Below are positions 1 to 8,199 of a DNA stretch of 64,000 nt, in pieces. Source of the DNA: JABCPE02 sp963516675 (GTDB taxonomy: Bacteria; Bacteroidota; Bacteroidia; Flavobacteriales; Weeksellaceae); contig CAUQBH010000001.1 in assembly GCA_963516675.1 (NCBI GenBank), positions 1 through 64,000 of the forward strand. The letters are read 5' to 3'. A model generated the notes under the pieces. The model was given only the letters and a program-made list of their open reading frames with translations, had not been told where the DNA came from and made no database searches. A program made the position numbers and the translations under genes. How positions within the stretch are numbered: the first letter of the stretch is position 1; every line of letters starts with the position of its first letter.

Positions 1-2
1 TT

Positions 3-230
3 GGCAACCGAACAGCCCTCGTTCAACGCTCAACTGCACAAACTTTTGACGAATTTTTTGACCTTTCAAAATTAAGAAGTATATTTAACAGAGGATTTCA
101 TTTCACTACCTTACAAATATTATTTTATGAGAAAATATTTATTGATTTTGTTGATGATCTCAAAACCAAACTTTCTCCTATAATAAATTTATTAAAGCAA
201 ACTAAAATAGAAAAAATATATAAGTGGTGA
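3..230 (+). CDS. C-terminal part of an unrecognised protein, cut by the left edge
   Basis: An open frame runs from the window edge for 75 codons to a TGA at 228-230. The visible part contains a patch QTFDEFFDLSKLRSIFNRGF followed by an aromatic helix and a lysine-rich tail ending EKIYKW. I do not recognise the family. It has no start codon in the window, so it is the 3' end of a longer gene, or a remnant. A 60-base AT-rich gap and then a strong hairpin follow, so it is probably the last gene of its transcript. Confidence 0.4.
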   Translation, partial: GNRTALVQRSTAQTFDEFFDLSKLRSIFNRGFHFTTLQILFYEKIFIDFVDDLKTKLSPIINLLKQTKIEKIYKW

Positions 231-293
231 TTAAAAACAAATAGATGATGAAAATTATTGATATAGTAATCTATTCAGTAAAAATGTAAAATG

Positions 294-316
294 AAACTCC
301 TCACAGAGGAGTTTTT
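294..316. terminator. Bidirectional intrinsic terminator
   Basis: Perfect 9-bp stem AAACTCCTC (294-302) / GAGGAGTTT (306-314) with a 3-base loop and a T-run on the plus side. It separates the convergent genes ending at 230 (+) and 319 (-). Confidence 0.75.
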
Positions 317-318
317 AT

Positions 319-663
319 TTATGGGCTTTCACTTTTAATTTTCTCAATGTGTTTTTTGAGTTTTTTCAATTCTCTTTTGAGTTTTCTTTCTTGGCGTTTG
401 GCACCTCGTAGAATTATTTTAGCCAATTTTCTTTGCTTTTTACTGATATTTTCATCAGAAGAAAACCAAGCATCTTTATACTTTTTTTCTAAAAATTCTT
501 TGGCTTCTTTTTTTAGTTTGATTGTTTTGGCAAGTTTCTTTTCCAACTTCTCATTTTCGGCTTGGAGCTGAGCAAGTGCTTGGTTTTCTTCTTGAGTTTG
601 AGCCACCGCAAAGCCTCCTAAAAAAAGCGTAAAAAGAACCGCTATCAAAAATCTTTTCTTCAT
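319..663 (-). CDS. Small secreted lysine-rich coiled-coil protein
   Basis: A 114-residue hypothetical protein. Residues 1-21 look like a Sec signal peptide (MKKR, hydrophobic core, AVA-Q cleavage site). Residues 22-54 form heptad-like coiled coil (many Q, E, L, K) and residues 75-114 are very basic (KRQERKLKRELKKLKK). No enzyme motif is visible. Short basic coiled-coil periplasmic proteins of this type are common in Flavobacteriia and are mostly unnamed. A minus-strand -7 element TATCTTTG lies about 23 bases before the ATG (plus-strand 686-693). Function unknown. Confidence 0.7.
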   Translation of the reverse strand: MKKRFLIAVLFTLFLGGFAVAQTQEENQALAQLQAENEKLEKKLAKTIKLKKEAKEFLEKKYKDAWFSSDENISKKQRKLAKIILRGAKRQERKLKRELKKLKKHIEKIKSESP

Positions 664-800
664 CTTTTGATATTTTTAAAGGGCGCAAAGATAATGTTTT
701 TGTTATTCGGTTTTAATAATTTTGCACTACCCTTTTTTCTTTTGAATTAATGCTTCATTCTATTTTGAAAGAGCTAAAAGCTTGCTTCATCATTAGCTTG

Positions 801-1643
801 CTAAGTATTGATTCTAATTCTTCTGAGCCATAAACCTACGCCAAAATACAACAAGCAAGGAATAATCCCTGAAACTGGCGAAATGAGAATTTCTTTTCCT
901 GTTTCTATGAGGATATGTTTATCGTATATCAGGCTGTTAATCGTAGTGTCCTCTATGGCGTGCATCCACACTCCAGGCCATATTGACTTCGTAAGGCGGA
1001 AAAGTTCGGTATACATCACCGTCCAAGAAGTGCAGCACACCAATGCCATTATGCAGAAAGTTACCTTATCATAAGGGAATACAGCAAATAGCTGTTCTGG
1101 CTTTAGAAAATAGAAGAAATAAGGCCAATGCCACGAGCACCACACTACTCCTACAATGAGATAAAGCCACACATCTTTAATCTTCAAACTGAGCAAACGA
1201 GCCGTAAGATACCCTCGCCACGACGATTCTTCAAAGAAATTCTTTACAAATTCCGCTAATACAAAGAAGCCGAACCCACCGAGATAGTCTGTCCAACGGA
1301 TTTGAACTTTCAACCACCCAAAAAGCTCTCCTATAAGCAGGGTAAGGGCAATCACTACAGGATAAATAAGAGCAGCCACACCATACCAATGCAAGTTTTT
1401 CTTGATAAGTGGACGCAATCCTGCATCGCGCCAGCCATCGCCCATCAAGGCTCGCAACAAGAGCCAAGTAAGGACTGGAGCAACTATAAAAATACCCATT
1501 CCGCTAGTACCATTGCTGGTGTCACTGAAATCACCTGTTGTTTCACCTGTAAGAGAATCTACCCATACGCCCAGCCAACCACAACTGAGGGCTACGAGAA
1601 TAAAAATACATAAATTCCTAATTGTTCGTGCTTGATTTTTCAT
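801..1643 (-). CDS. CPBP family intramembrane metalloprotease
   Basis: A 280-residue polytopic membrane protein with the CPBP (CAAX protease and bacteriocin-processing, formerly Abi) signature. The motif EExxxR is seen at E138-E139-R143 (EESSWRGYL), the second motif histidine at H172 (WCSWHWPYF), and a final H near residue 228 (VWMHAIEDT), with D/T where many members have N. Roughly eight hydrophobic segments are present. Family members are glutamate/histidine intramembrane proteases used in prenyl-protein or bacteriocin processing and self-immunity. The substrate cannot be inferred. It is divergent from the LuxR-type gene starting at 1728, which may regulate it. Confidence 0.8.
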   Translation of the reverse strand: MKNQARTIRNLCIFILVALSCGWLGVWVDSLTGETTGDFSDTSNGTSGMGIFIVAPVLTWLLLRALMGDGWRDAGLRPLIKKNLHWYGVAALIYPVVIALTLLIGELFGWLKVQIRWTDYLGGFGFFVLAEFVKNFFEESSWRGYLTARLLSLKIKDVWLYLIVGVVWCSWHWPYFFYFLKPEQLFAVFPYDKVTFCIMALVCCTSWTVMYTELFRLTKSIWPGVWMHAIEDTTINSLIYDKHILIETGKEILISPVSGIIPCLLYFGVGLWLRRIRINT

Positions 1644-1727
1644 CTTTAAAAATATTTATATAATTTTGGTGTAAAATTATTTCAACAAGTATTCTTCTCC
1701 AATACTGAATAATAACCATTTTTAGAG

Positions 1728-2369
1728 ATGAAAACTGATAAAAGCATAGAGGAAATCGCACAGGAACACCTTCCCTATATGAAAATCTTGGAACAAGCAG
1801 GAAGTTTTGCGGTTTTTCTGTCAGATAGATTTGGGCATCACTATTATGTGACCGAATATATAGATGCACCTCAAGAGCTTGATATTGAAAAACTAGTACA
1901 TACTGATGATTTAGAAGTGGTAAGAAAAATTGATGAAAAAGTATGGGAGTTTTTGGATACGCTCCCTGAAGAGGAAAAGCTGGCCTACAAATACATCTAT
2001 GAACTGAGAGTCTTGGATAAAGGAAAGTATGTACGAATGATTTATCAAATGCGGATATTAGCCTTCAAAGATGATAATTTCCTAGCAATGGGCATCATAG
2101 ACCTCGCTCCTGAACAATCGGCAAACACTTCTGTGCGTTTTCAGGTAAAAAATTGTCTTACTGATGAAATCGTACCTTTTGCGATTGAAAGCGCCGCCGA
2201 TACCCTACTCACTCCGCGCGAAAGAGAGGTTCTCGCCCTTGCCAAAGAGGGAATGCTAAGCAAAGAAATATCCGAAAAACTGAATATCAGCATACATACC
2301 GTAAACCGCCATCGGCAGAATATCCTCAAAAAACTACAAGTGGATAATATCATAGAAGCCATAAGATAG
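1728..2369 (+). CDS. LuxR-type transcriptional regulator with N-terminal sensory domain
   Basis: 213 residues. The C-terminus (161-213) is a clear LuxR/NarL helix-turn-helix: LTPREREVLALAKEG, then SKEISEKLNISIHTVNRHRQ and KKLQVDNIIEA. The first 150 residues form an alpha/beta PAS-like module without a receiver-domain aspartate pocket that I can recognise, so this is not an ordinary two-component response regulator. PAS-LuxR stand-alone regulators of this layout are frequent in Bacteroidota. It diverges from the CPBP protease (84 bp apart) and sits next to the immunity-like cluster, so either could be its target; this is inference. Confidence 0.8.
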   Translation: MKTDKSIEEIAQEHLPYMKILEQAGSFAVFLSDRFGHHYYVTEYIDAPQELDIEKLVHTDDLEVVRKIDEKVWEFLDTLPEEEKLAYKYIYELRVLDKGKYVRMIYQMRILAFKDDNFLAMGIIDLAPEQSANTSVRFQVKNCLTDEIVPFAIESAADTLLTPREREVLALAKEGMLSKEISEKLNISIHTVNRHRQNILKKLQVDNIIEAIR

Positions 2370-2448
2370 TTGAGTCATAGTTTGTATTTTGAAAATTTAG
2401 GTTAATGACAATTCCAGAAAGTTTTAATTAACTAATAAACAGATTACT

Positions 2449-2943
2449 ATGTATAATTTTAACGAACTTGATGCCCTTACCGATCGCCTTATAGATGAGG
2501 AAATACAAGTGTATGACCTGCCTTATTATATAGAACCAATGCTTGAAGGTTCTACTCTTATCAATTTGCTCAAAGCCTATCTAAATGATGCCATTACCCA
2601 TAAAAATGCCAGCCGTATAGAGTATACTATCATTCTTGCAGGAGCATTAGGTGAGGATAAAAAGCTGTTGTCGCAGTACGAAAACTTGCTTTTGGAGGAC
2701 TGGCATCACAGTCACGAAGATCTTGTCGATATTATTGAGTCTTACGGCAATGCCTCGAATGTTGCTACTTTACAGAAAGCTTTCAGCCTCTCCCTGCCTT
2801 ATATGGAGTATAACCAGCATTATTCTTTTCACAGGAAGTTGCTTTATGCTATCCAAAAATTAGCACCTCAGCAATTTGCCCAAATACGCAAGGCTGTACA
2901 AGGCAAACTTCGTCCAGAATTGAAAAAGGAATCGTTTAAATAA
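2449..2943 (+). CDS. Helical HEAT-like, probable immunity protein
   Basis: 164 residues, almost entirely alpha-helical, with a central acidic/histidine patch (LLLEDWHHSHEDLVDIIES) followed by a HEAT-like helical pair (YGNASNVATLQKAF). The pattern resembles polymorphic-toxin immunity proteins of the HEAT-repeat type such as Imm30, but this is recognition from memory and uncertain. No signal peptide, so cytoplasmic. It is the first of a run of small co-directional genes; the next begins 7 bases after its stop. Confidence 0.6.
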   Translation: MYNFNELDALTDRLIDEEIQVYDLPYYIEPMLEGSTLINLLKAYLNDAITHKNASRIEYTIILAGALGEDKKLLSQYENLLLEDWHHSHEDLVDIIESYGNASNVATLQKAFSLSLPYMEYNQHYSFHRKLLYAIQKLAPQQFAQIRKAVQGKLRPELKKESFK

Positions 2944-2950
2944 CCACACT

Positions 2951-3289
2951 ATGACCTCAAATGAATTTGCAAAGAATTTTTATATTGAAAAACTAAATTT
3001 TCTAAAATCCTGCTTTGAAGAGCAGCCTAAATATCCCAGTGCTGTAAATACTAAAATAAAAGAAATGACGCTCGACAGCACTCAGCAAGAACAGCTCAAA
3101 GAAGTAATAGACACTCTCCTAACAGATGTGTTTTACAGCATTTTATTAGGATTAGATGGTGAAAGCTCCATAGGCGACACCCAGCAGACTTACAAAATAT
3201 ACGATGAAGAAGGCAATCTTATTTCTGATTGTGGCGAATTAGAAGCCTGTGCTTATGAATACTTTCATGAACATAAATATGAAATTTAA
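2951..3289 (+). CDS. Small acidic hypothetical protein, immunity-like context
   Basis: 112 residues, no signal peptide. The N-terminal 50 residues are helical (NEFAKNFYIEKLNFL), and the C-terminal half is an acidic region containing YKIYDEEGNLISDCGELE. I do not recognise the family. It lies 7 bases downstream of the HEAT-like gene and is probably co-transcribed with it. Its size, acidity and neighbourhood fit an immunity protein, but nothing in the sequence alone proves that. Confidence 0.55.
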   Translation: MTSNEFAKNFYIEKLNFLKSCFEEQPKYPSAVNTKIKEMTLDSTQQEQLKEVIDTLLTDVFYSILLGLDGESSIGDTQQTYKIYDEEGNLISDCGELEACAYEYFHEHKYEI

Positions 3290-3329
3290 ATTCTTGAAAA
3301 CAATTTAAATTTTCTCATCGGCTAATTAG

Positions 3330-3337
3330 TATCTTTG
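3330..3337 (+). promoter_or_regulatory. -7 element TATCTTTG
   Basis: Exact match to the Bacteroidota -7 consensus TAnnTTTG, 20 bases before the ATG at 3358. No TTG is seen at the usual distance upstream, so it is a half-match. Confidence 0.5.
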
Positions 3338-3357
3338 TTTCATATTAAAAATAAAAA

Positions 3358-4473
3358 ATGACATCACTCATTACTCAAAAAGACCAAATCATCGCACAAA
3401 TGCGTGCAGAACTCTCAACAACCATTGAGGAAGACCGCTACTATACAGAAGAAAATATAACCGATTGTAACGCGCATTTGGAGGCTTTCTTGGCTCAATT
3501 GGAAAAGGCTGATGAAGCTCCTGATAAGCAGACTTACTTTGCAGAAGCCATACAGACCCTTTGCGAGCGACTCTCTACTTTCAACGACCCTGAGGAAGAG
3601 GAAATGCCTGAATATCTTTGGGGGTTTCTTTACAATGGTTATACGATAGAACTTTCTAACTTCATCCGTGATGCAGCTTTGGCGTATGGTTTTGAAATAC
3701 CGGCACCTACGGTAATTGCACTGCATAATTGCAGCGTAGAAATAGATGATTTTGATTGTTTTTCAGTAGTGTTAGGAGGTGAAGAAGAGGAAAAGTTTGC
3801 ATGTTTGGAATACGACCCTAAAACACATCAATATTTCTATGATGAAAACCCTTATGGAGACACCTATCCCCTACCCCTTTACAATGTGCAAGTAAATGCT
3901 GATTATAGCGAATTATCCTTTGAAGTACTTTCAAAATGGAAAATAGAACGCTTTCAGTTCTTAGCTCAATATCCATCGGACAAAGTCTGGATTAAAGCTA
4001 TTTATGATTTGCATACTAAACAAGCCCTCTTAAACAGGCGAGAAAAGCACTGGAGCACGATTACATTGGGAACAGAAAAAGGCAAAATCATCGAACTAAG
4101 AACTACTCAATATGACAATGAAGGGCATATAATTCCTTCTGCTGAAGAAGGCGGCGGTTTTAGTGTTTTTACTATGGGAATTAATAATGAAAACAAATTA
4201 CAAAGTCGCAATGAAATTGCTGATACAAAGATTTTATTTGAAAAGACATTCTTTAGAGATGCTCGTGAAGAAGAATGGCGACTCTACGAACTTCAAAATA
4301 TCACTATACAAAACGGGATAGTAACCATTACTTCTACAGATGAGGTCATAACTCGTGACCAAAATTGGGAGCTGATAAGAGGAAATATTGCTCCTGTAAG
4401 TCTCAGCTACGAGCTGAAAAACAGCGACTTCGTATTGAATTTCATTCAAAAGGTTATAGAAACAATAAACTAA
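3358..4473 (+). CDS. Two-domain hypothetical protein in immunity-like cluster
   Basis: 371 residues, cytoplasmic, strongly acidic. Residues 1-115 are helical (ITQKDQIIAQMRAELSTT... ending GFEIPAPTVIALH) and look like a stand-alone helical module. Residues 120-371 are mainly beta-strand with repeated acidic/aromatic stretches. I could not assign a family with confidence. It has its own -7 promoter element and lies among small immunity-like genes. Two-domain immunity proteins made of fused modules are known in polyimmunity loci, so that is one possible reading. Confidence 0.55.
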   Translation: MTSLITQKDQIIAQMRAELSTTIEEDRYYTEENITDCNAHLEAFLAQLEKADEAPDKQTYFAEAIQTLCERLSTFNDPEEEEMPEYLWGFLYNGYTIELSNFIRDAALAYGFEIPAPTVIALHNCSVEIDDFDCFSVVLGGEEEEKFACLEYDPKTHQYFYDENPYGDTYPLPLYNVQVNADYSELSFEVLSKWKIERFQFLAQYPSDKVWIKAIYDLHTKQALLNRREKHWSTITLGTEKGKIIELRTTQYDNEGHIIPSAEEGGGFSVFTMGINNENKLQSRNEIADTKILFEKTFFRDAREEEWRLYELQNITIQNGIVTITSTDEVITRDQNWELIRGNIAPVSLSYELKNSDFVLNFIQKVIETIN

Positions 4474-4513
4474 TTATCATCGTTTTGGTTTTATAAACTA
4501 AAAAGGAACAAAC

Positions 4514-4900
4514 ATGAAACAGAAATTGCGCAGATTGATTCATAAAGAAAAAGAGTATTTGTACAGAATAAATACAGTCTACAACACGAAAAAAGACAGC
4601 ACCTCTCTGCTCTCTGTGCGTATCTTTTTGGAAGGAGAAAAAAACACGCCTTTATGTATCAATTTCATCACCATTGAGGATAAATACATGGGACAGCCTC
4701 TCAATGGTAATATCAGTTTACTGAACAAAAACACACAAACCAAAGAAATCATAAACCTCAACGAGCCCAAATATATCCCAAAACTTATTGACTGGGGAGA
4801 GGAGCAAGGCTGGAAAGGAGACAACAAAATCCCACCACTAAACGGACTTCTTTTCTTGGAGCTTTTAGGGTATGATATTGCTCCTATACAAATCGACTGA
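4514..4900 (+). CDS. Small hypothetical protein, immunity-like context
   Basis: 128 residues, no signal peptide. The N-terminus is basic (MKQKLRRLIHKEKEYLYRI), the middle is beta-rich, and the C-terminus contains LNEPKYIPKLIDWGEEQGW and ends in a hydrophobic FLELLGYDIAP segment. The EPxYIxxLIxWGxxxGW pattern looks like a conserved family signature seen in small Bacteroidota proteins, but I cannot name it. It follows the 371-residue gene by 40 bases and is likely in the same transcript. Confidence 0.55.
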   Translation: MKQKLRRLIHKEKEYLYRINTVYNTKKDSTSLLSVRIFLEGEKNTPLCINFITIEDKYMGQPLNGNISLLNKNTQTKEIINLNEPKYIPKLIDWGEEQGWKGDNKIPPLNGLLFLELLGYDIAPIQID

Positions 4901-4934
4901 AAAAGCCCACGCTACTAGTCTGAGTTATTTTTCA

Positions 4935-4963
4935 TTGTTAATTCATTGATTTTTATATCTTTG
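4935..4963 (+). promoter_or_regulatory. Bacteroidota promoter, TTG-N18-TATCTTTG
   Basis: TTG at 4935-4937 and TATCTTTG at 4956-4963 with an 18-base spacer match the Bacteroidota consensus. It lies about 100 bases before the ATG at 5062, leaving a leader of roughly 90 bases. The duplicated copy of this gene (5781) does not carry this promoter. Confidence 0.6.
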
Positions 4964-5061
4964 CGTTACAACATAAATGTATTGAAATCAATATTATTTT
5001 TATTATTTCCACTTTTTCTTTGGTATTAAACCTTTTTAAACAAAATTAAAATCAAGTTCTT

Positions 5062-5505
5062 ATGAAACAATATAAAATTAAAGATTTTACACAGCACACT
5101 GATGACCCTACTTCTTATGATGGGACAGTGGTTATCAACGGAGAAGAATTAGGCGTAAGCATCATCCTAGAGGATGAAGGCGAAACTGAAAAGATAGAGC
5201 AACTAATGAACACCTTTTTCAGTGAGATAGACACCCTATCTCCAAAAGCAAAAGAATGTATTGCTAATGAATTTTTAGACCTCTACAATGACAACTGGCG
5301 TTTTGGTGATGATGACGAAGATGATCCCGATAAACCTGAGCTTACTAAAGAAGAATTTATGGAAGCCCTTAGTTTGCGAAGTCTCTTGTTTTACAGCGAG
5401 GATGTAGAAGTCTTCTTTGATGACAACGATATGTTCTTAGGACACTCACTTATCGCTTCAGATTTTGATGGTGAGAATTTCAATGATGCCCAAATGTTTG
5501 GTTAG
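5062..5505 (+). CDS. Acidic hypothetical protein, duplicated module copy 1
   Basis: 147 residues, cytoplasmic, very acidic (contains DDDEDDPDKPELTKEEF). Nearly identical to the protein at 5781-6239 except for the C-terminus: copy 1 ends DAQMFG, copy 2 ends DAEICPTIWLE, because a 10-base indel near 5493 shifts the frame. Starts MKQYKIKDFTQHTDD. I do not recognise the family. It forms a unit with the SUKH gene behind it and is paired with it in both copies, which suggests a functional or evolutionary link with immunity. Confidence 0.65.
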   Translation: MKQYKIKDFTQHTDDPTSYDGTVVINGEELGVSIILEDEGETEKIEQLMNTFFSEIDTLSPKAKECIANEFLDLYNDNWRFGDDDEDDPDKPELTKEEFMEALSLRSLLFYSEDVEVFFDDNDMFLGHSLIASDFDGENFNDAQMFG

Positions 5506-5520
5506 AATAATTGATTGAAA

Positions 5521-5784
5521 ATGACCTTAGAAACTATCATTACCCATTACAGAAATCGTTTAACCTCATTACCCGATGCCATACTTATAGGCGAAATCCC
5601 CGAAGGTGCTGAAAGTATTCCACAAAAGGTGTCACAATACATAGCCCCTGTGCATAGTGCTTTTTTAAAGCTTTGTAATGGCGTGTCTTTTGGTGATATC
5701 ATTCTGTGGAGCGTAGAGGAGCTGTTGGAAAACCAATATCGTGTCCCTGCAGATTTAAACCAAATTAAAATCAAGTTCTTATGA
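5521..5784 (+). pseudogene. Truncated SUKH (SMI1/KNR4) protein, duplication remnant
   Basis: The first 76 or so residues match the intact SUKH gene at 6250-6720 (same TLETIITHYRNRL start, same FLKLCNG and GDIILWSVEELLENQYR core). After VPAD the frame runs into the leader of the second module copy and stops at 5784, its TGA overlapping the ATG of the next gene. The second half of the SUKH fold is missing, so it is probably non-functional. The start chosen is the ATG at 5521; a TTG lies two codons upstream. Confidence 0.8.
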
Positions 5785-6239
5785 AACAATATAAAATTAA
5801 AGATTTTACACAGCACACTGACGACCCTACTTCTTATGATGGGACGGTGGTTATCAATGGAGAAGAATTAAGGGTGGACATCATTCTTGAAGATGAAGGC
5901 GACACTGAAAAGATAGAACAGATGATGAACACCTTTATCAGTGAGATAGACACCCTATCACAAAAAGCAAAAGAATGTATTGCTGAGAAATATTTAGAAC
6001 TCTACAATGACAACTGGCGTTTTGGCGATGATGACAAGGATGATGAAGACAAACCTGAGCTTACTAAAGAACAATTTATAGAAGCCCTTAGCTTGCGAAG
6101 TTTCTTGTTTTACAGTGAGGATGTAGAAATTTTCTTTGATAATAATGATATATTCTTGGGATACTCATTTATCGCCTTATACTTTGACGGTGAGAATTTT
6201 AATGATGCCGAAATATGCCCAACTATTTGGTTAGAATAA
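5781..6239 (+). CDS. Acidic hypothetical protein, duplicated module copy 2
   Basis: 152 residues, paralogue of 5062-5505 with scattered substitutions (for example RVDIILEDEGDTEKIEQMMN versus GVSIILEDEGETEKIEQLMN). It has the longer C-terminus ending CPTIWLE. Its ATG overlaps the stop of the truncated SUKH gene, so translation could be coupled. Unit 2 has only the last ~25 bases of copy 1's upstream leader and no separate promoter, so expression must come from the promoter at 4935 or read-through. Confidence 0.65.
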   Translation: MKQYKIKDFTQHTDDPTSYDGTVVINGEELRVDIILEDEGDTEKIEQMMNTFISEIDTLSQKAKECIAEKYLELYNDNWRFGDDDKDDEDKPELTKEQFIEALSLRSFLFYSEDVEIFFDNNDIFLGYSFIALYFDGENFNDAEICPTIWLE

Positions 6240-6249
6240 TTGATTGAAA

Positions 6250-6720
6250 ATGACCTTAGAAATTATCATTACCCATTACAGAAATCGCTTAGCCTCATTA
6301 CCTGATGCCATACTTATAGGCGAAATCCCCGAAGGTGCTGAAAGTATTCCCCCAGAGGTGTCACAATACATAGCCCCTGTACATAGTGCTTTTTTAAAGT
6401 TTTGCAATGGTGGATCTTTTGGCGATATCATTCTGTGGAGCGTAGAGGAACTGTTGGAAAACCAATATCGCATTCCTGCTGAACAGCCTTCTTGGTATGA
6501 AATAGGGCAGCTTTTGTACGAACCGATTTTCCTTGATAAACATACACAATGCGTGATATTTCCTACTGATGTCTATGAAGGGATTGAGGGCATTGAGGTA
6601 GATTTTGATACTTTTGTAAGAGAATATATTTTTGGGAGCAAATACAAAGAAAAAATTATAGGCTATGACAATGAGGATGATGATTGGTCAGCATTTTTAA
6701 GCAATTCTTCTATAAGTTAA
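6250..6720 (+). CDS. SUKH / SMI1-KNR4 family protein, probable immunity protein
   Basis: 156 residues from the ATG at 6250. The SUKH fold signature is visible as an alpha-helical start, PPEVSQYIAPVHSAFLKFCNGG, GDIILWSVEELLEN, then a beta strand region with CVIFPTDVYEGIEGIEVDFDTFV. SUKH proteins are the most common immunity family of bacterial contact-dependent and polymorphic toxins and act in the cytoplasm by binding the toxin domain. No toxin gene is nearby, so its cognate is unknown. This is the intact copy of the duplicated module. Confidence 0.75.
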   Translation: MTLEIIITHYRNRLASLPDAILIGEIPEGAESIPPEVSQYIAPVHSAFLKFCNGGSFGDIILWSVEELLENQYRIPAEQPSWYEIGQLLYEPIFLDKHTQCVIFPTDVYEGIEGIEVDFDTFVREYIFGSKYKEKIIGYDNEDDDWSAFLSNSSIS

Positions 6721-6798
6721 ACTTTTATATAGACAAGCTACAAGAAAGGTATCTGCAGGAATGAAATACGAAGTAAAACAAATCTTAGAAATTATAGT

Positions 6799-7509
6799 AT
6801 GAAATTTTGTAGAAAAGATTTAGGAAATAAAGAAAAGTATGATGAATTAAATGTGTTTCTGACAGAAAAAATCGATGAAAATCCTCTTGAAACAGCAAAA
6901 ATAATTCTAAATATCGCTTTGAAATTTCGCCAATCATCAGCATTATATTCAGATAATATACTTTTTCTAGAACATGTAGCCCAGTTTGCAACATTTCATA
7001 AAAGTGATAAAAAAATTTTGGAAACCTGCATCAATGCAATTGGAGAGTTCGGTGGATTGTCAAAGGATGAAAATTGTAAATGGTTTTGTTTTAATTTTTT
7101 AAAGTCCTTTAAAAATGATGAGGATAAAAAAATAAAGTATGTAGCAAATCTACTTACTATCTCTCTATACCCAGATTTTTTCATGCAAAAGCCTGACTTT
7201 TTTGAAGATGCTATGCACATATCCAGCCTCACTCCAAGAGAACATACAATGAAGGCTTTTGCAGTTTTTATAAGCACACAAATAAATAACATTTGGAAAG
7301 AAGACTTGAGTAATTCTTTAAAAATATTTGATGAATACTCAAAATCTTCAAGAAATATATTTACAAAACAGGAATATAAAAAACTGGCAGAGACTTTATC
7401 AAAGCATGTCGAAGGAAAAATCACTTTGAAACCTTCAGAATTAACTTCAATTGCAACTGATTACGCAATCAAACAAACAAGGAAAATTGCTAGTATTAAC
7501 AAGCCATAG
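6799..7509 (+). CDS. Helical hypothetical protein in immunity-like cluster
   Basis: 236 residues, all-alpha prediction by eye, with repeated 30-40 residue amphipathic units (FLTEKIDENPLETAKIILNI, KKILETCINAIGEFG) that suggest HEAT/ARM-like repeats. No signal peptide and no enzyme motif. Its coding sequence appears more AT-rich than its neighbours. A tiny 13-codon frame beginning at 6761 overlaps its ATG and may be a remnant or leader. Family not recognised; immunity function is only suggested by context. Confidence 0.55.
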   Translation: MKFCRKDLGNKEKYDELNVFLTEKIDENPLETAKIILNIALKFRQSSALYSDNILFLEHVAQFATFHKSDKKILETCINAIGEFGGLSKDENCKWFCFNFLKSFKNDEDKKIKYVANLLTISLYPDFFMQKPDFFEDAMHISSLTPREHTMKAFAVFISTQINNIWKEDLSNSLKIFDEYSKSSRNIFTKQEYKKLAETLSKHVEGKITLKPSELTSIATDYAIKQTRKIASINKP

Positions 7510-7583
7510 CCTGCATGTAAGTTACTCAGAAACCATCATTATCAAACGCTTATTAGGCTTCTTTCTTAACAAATTACAATACA

Positions 7584-7612
7584 AACACGGGCTCACAACT
7601 CGTGTTTTTCAT
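7584..7612 (+). terminator. Intrinsic terminator after immunity-like cluster
   Basis: Stem AAACACG (7585-7591) / CGTGTTT (7603-7609) followed by a T-rich tail. It lies between the convergent genes ending at 7509 (+) and 7615 (-). Confidence 0.5.
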
Positions 7613-7614
7613 CA

Positions 7615-8031
7615 TTATTCCTTCTTAAAAGAAGCCACAGCCTCACCAAGTTCCTTTATAATCATTGCAAGAGTTTTATCATCCAAAGAAAAAGTGAGTT
7701 GATATGGTTCTTCGCCATAGGAAACAGGCGCTATATCATAGCATAGCAGCACTGTAAGTTTTTTATTTTGATATTCAAAGGCTAATTCTGGCTCTATAAA
7801 ACCAATCTCAGCAGGCTTCTCTTGATTCGCAGAAATCTGCTCAAACCATTCTAAAAGACCCAGCACTTCAGAAAAAAGCATACACTCACTTACTCGTGTA
7901 TAATATTTTCCTTCTAAATCATCTTTCACCTTCACTTCTACTTTCAGCCAATCTTCAAAATTGTCCTTCCTTTCTCGGTGCCCATGAATAGAGAAAATGA
8001 TTTTTTGATAAGCATTTTGGATTTTGAACAT
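7615..8031 (-). CDS. WapI-like immunity family protein
   Basis: 138 residues from the ATG at 8031 (MFKIQNAYQKIIFSIHGH); an in-frame ATG at 8049 would add six residues. The pattern FKIxxxxxxIxFSIxG ... WLKVEVKV then SECMLFSEVLGLLEWFE and a beta-rich C-terminus with LTVLLCYDIAPVSYG resembles the WapI-type immunity proteins that neutralise wall-associated toxins. That assignment is from pattern memory. It is convergent to the plus-strand cluster and is the last immunity-like gene before htrA. Confidence 0.55.
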   Translation of the reverse strand: MFKIQNAYQKIIFSIHGHRERKDNFEDWLKVEVKVKDDLEGKYYTRVSECMLFSEVLGLLEWFEQISANQEKPAEIGFIEPELAFEYQNKKLTVLLCYDIAPVSYGEEPYQLTFSLDDKTLAMIIKELGEAVASFKKE

Positions 8032-8199
8032 GATTTTTTTCTGTTGCATTTCTTAATTTCTTTCCTTGAAACAAAGATAAACTAAAAATTCTCAAACATA
8101 ATAACCGCTATTCACGACTAATAACCATTTGTCATTTTAAAAATCTTATAATTCTTGTTAAACTTAGTTAAAACCAATGAAACAAGATTGTTTTTGCAT

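Larger units (their letters stand above)
5034..6480 (+). repeat. Imperfect tandem duplication of a two-gene module
   Basis: Unit 1 covers about 5034-5750 and unit 2 about 5755-6480. Equivalent starts are 719 bases apart in the first gene (5062 vs 5781) and 729 apart in the second (5521 vs 6250). The 10-base difference comes from one indel near the end of the first gene. Each unit has the acidic hypothetical gene followed by a SUKH gene; unit 1's SUKH gene is cut where unit 2 begins. The units differ by scattered substitutions, so the duplication is not brand new. Confidence 0.85.
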
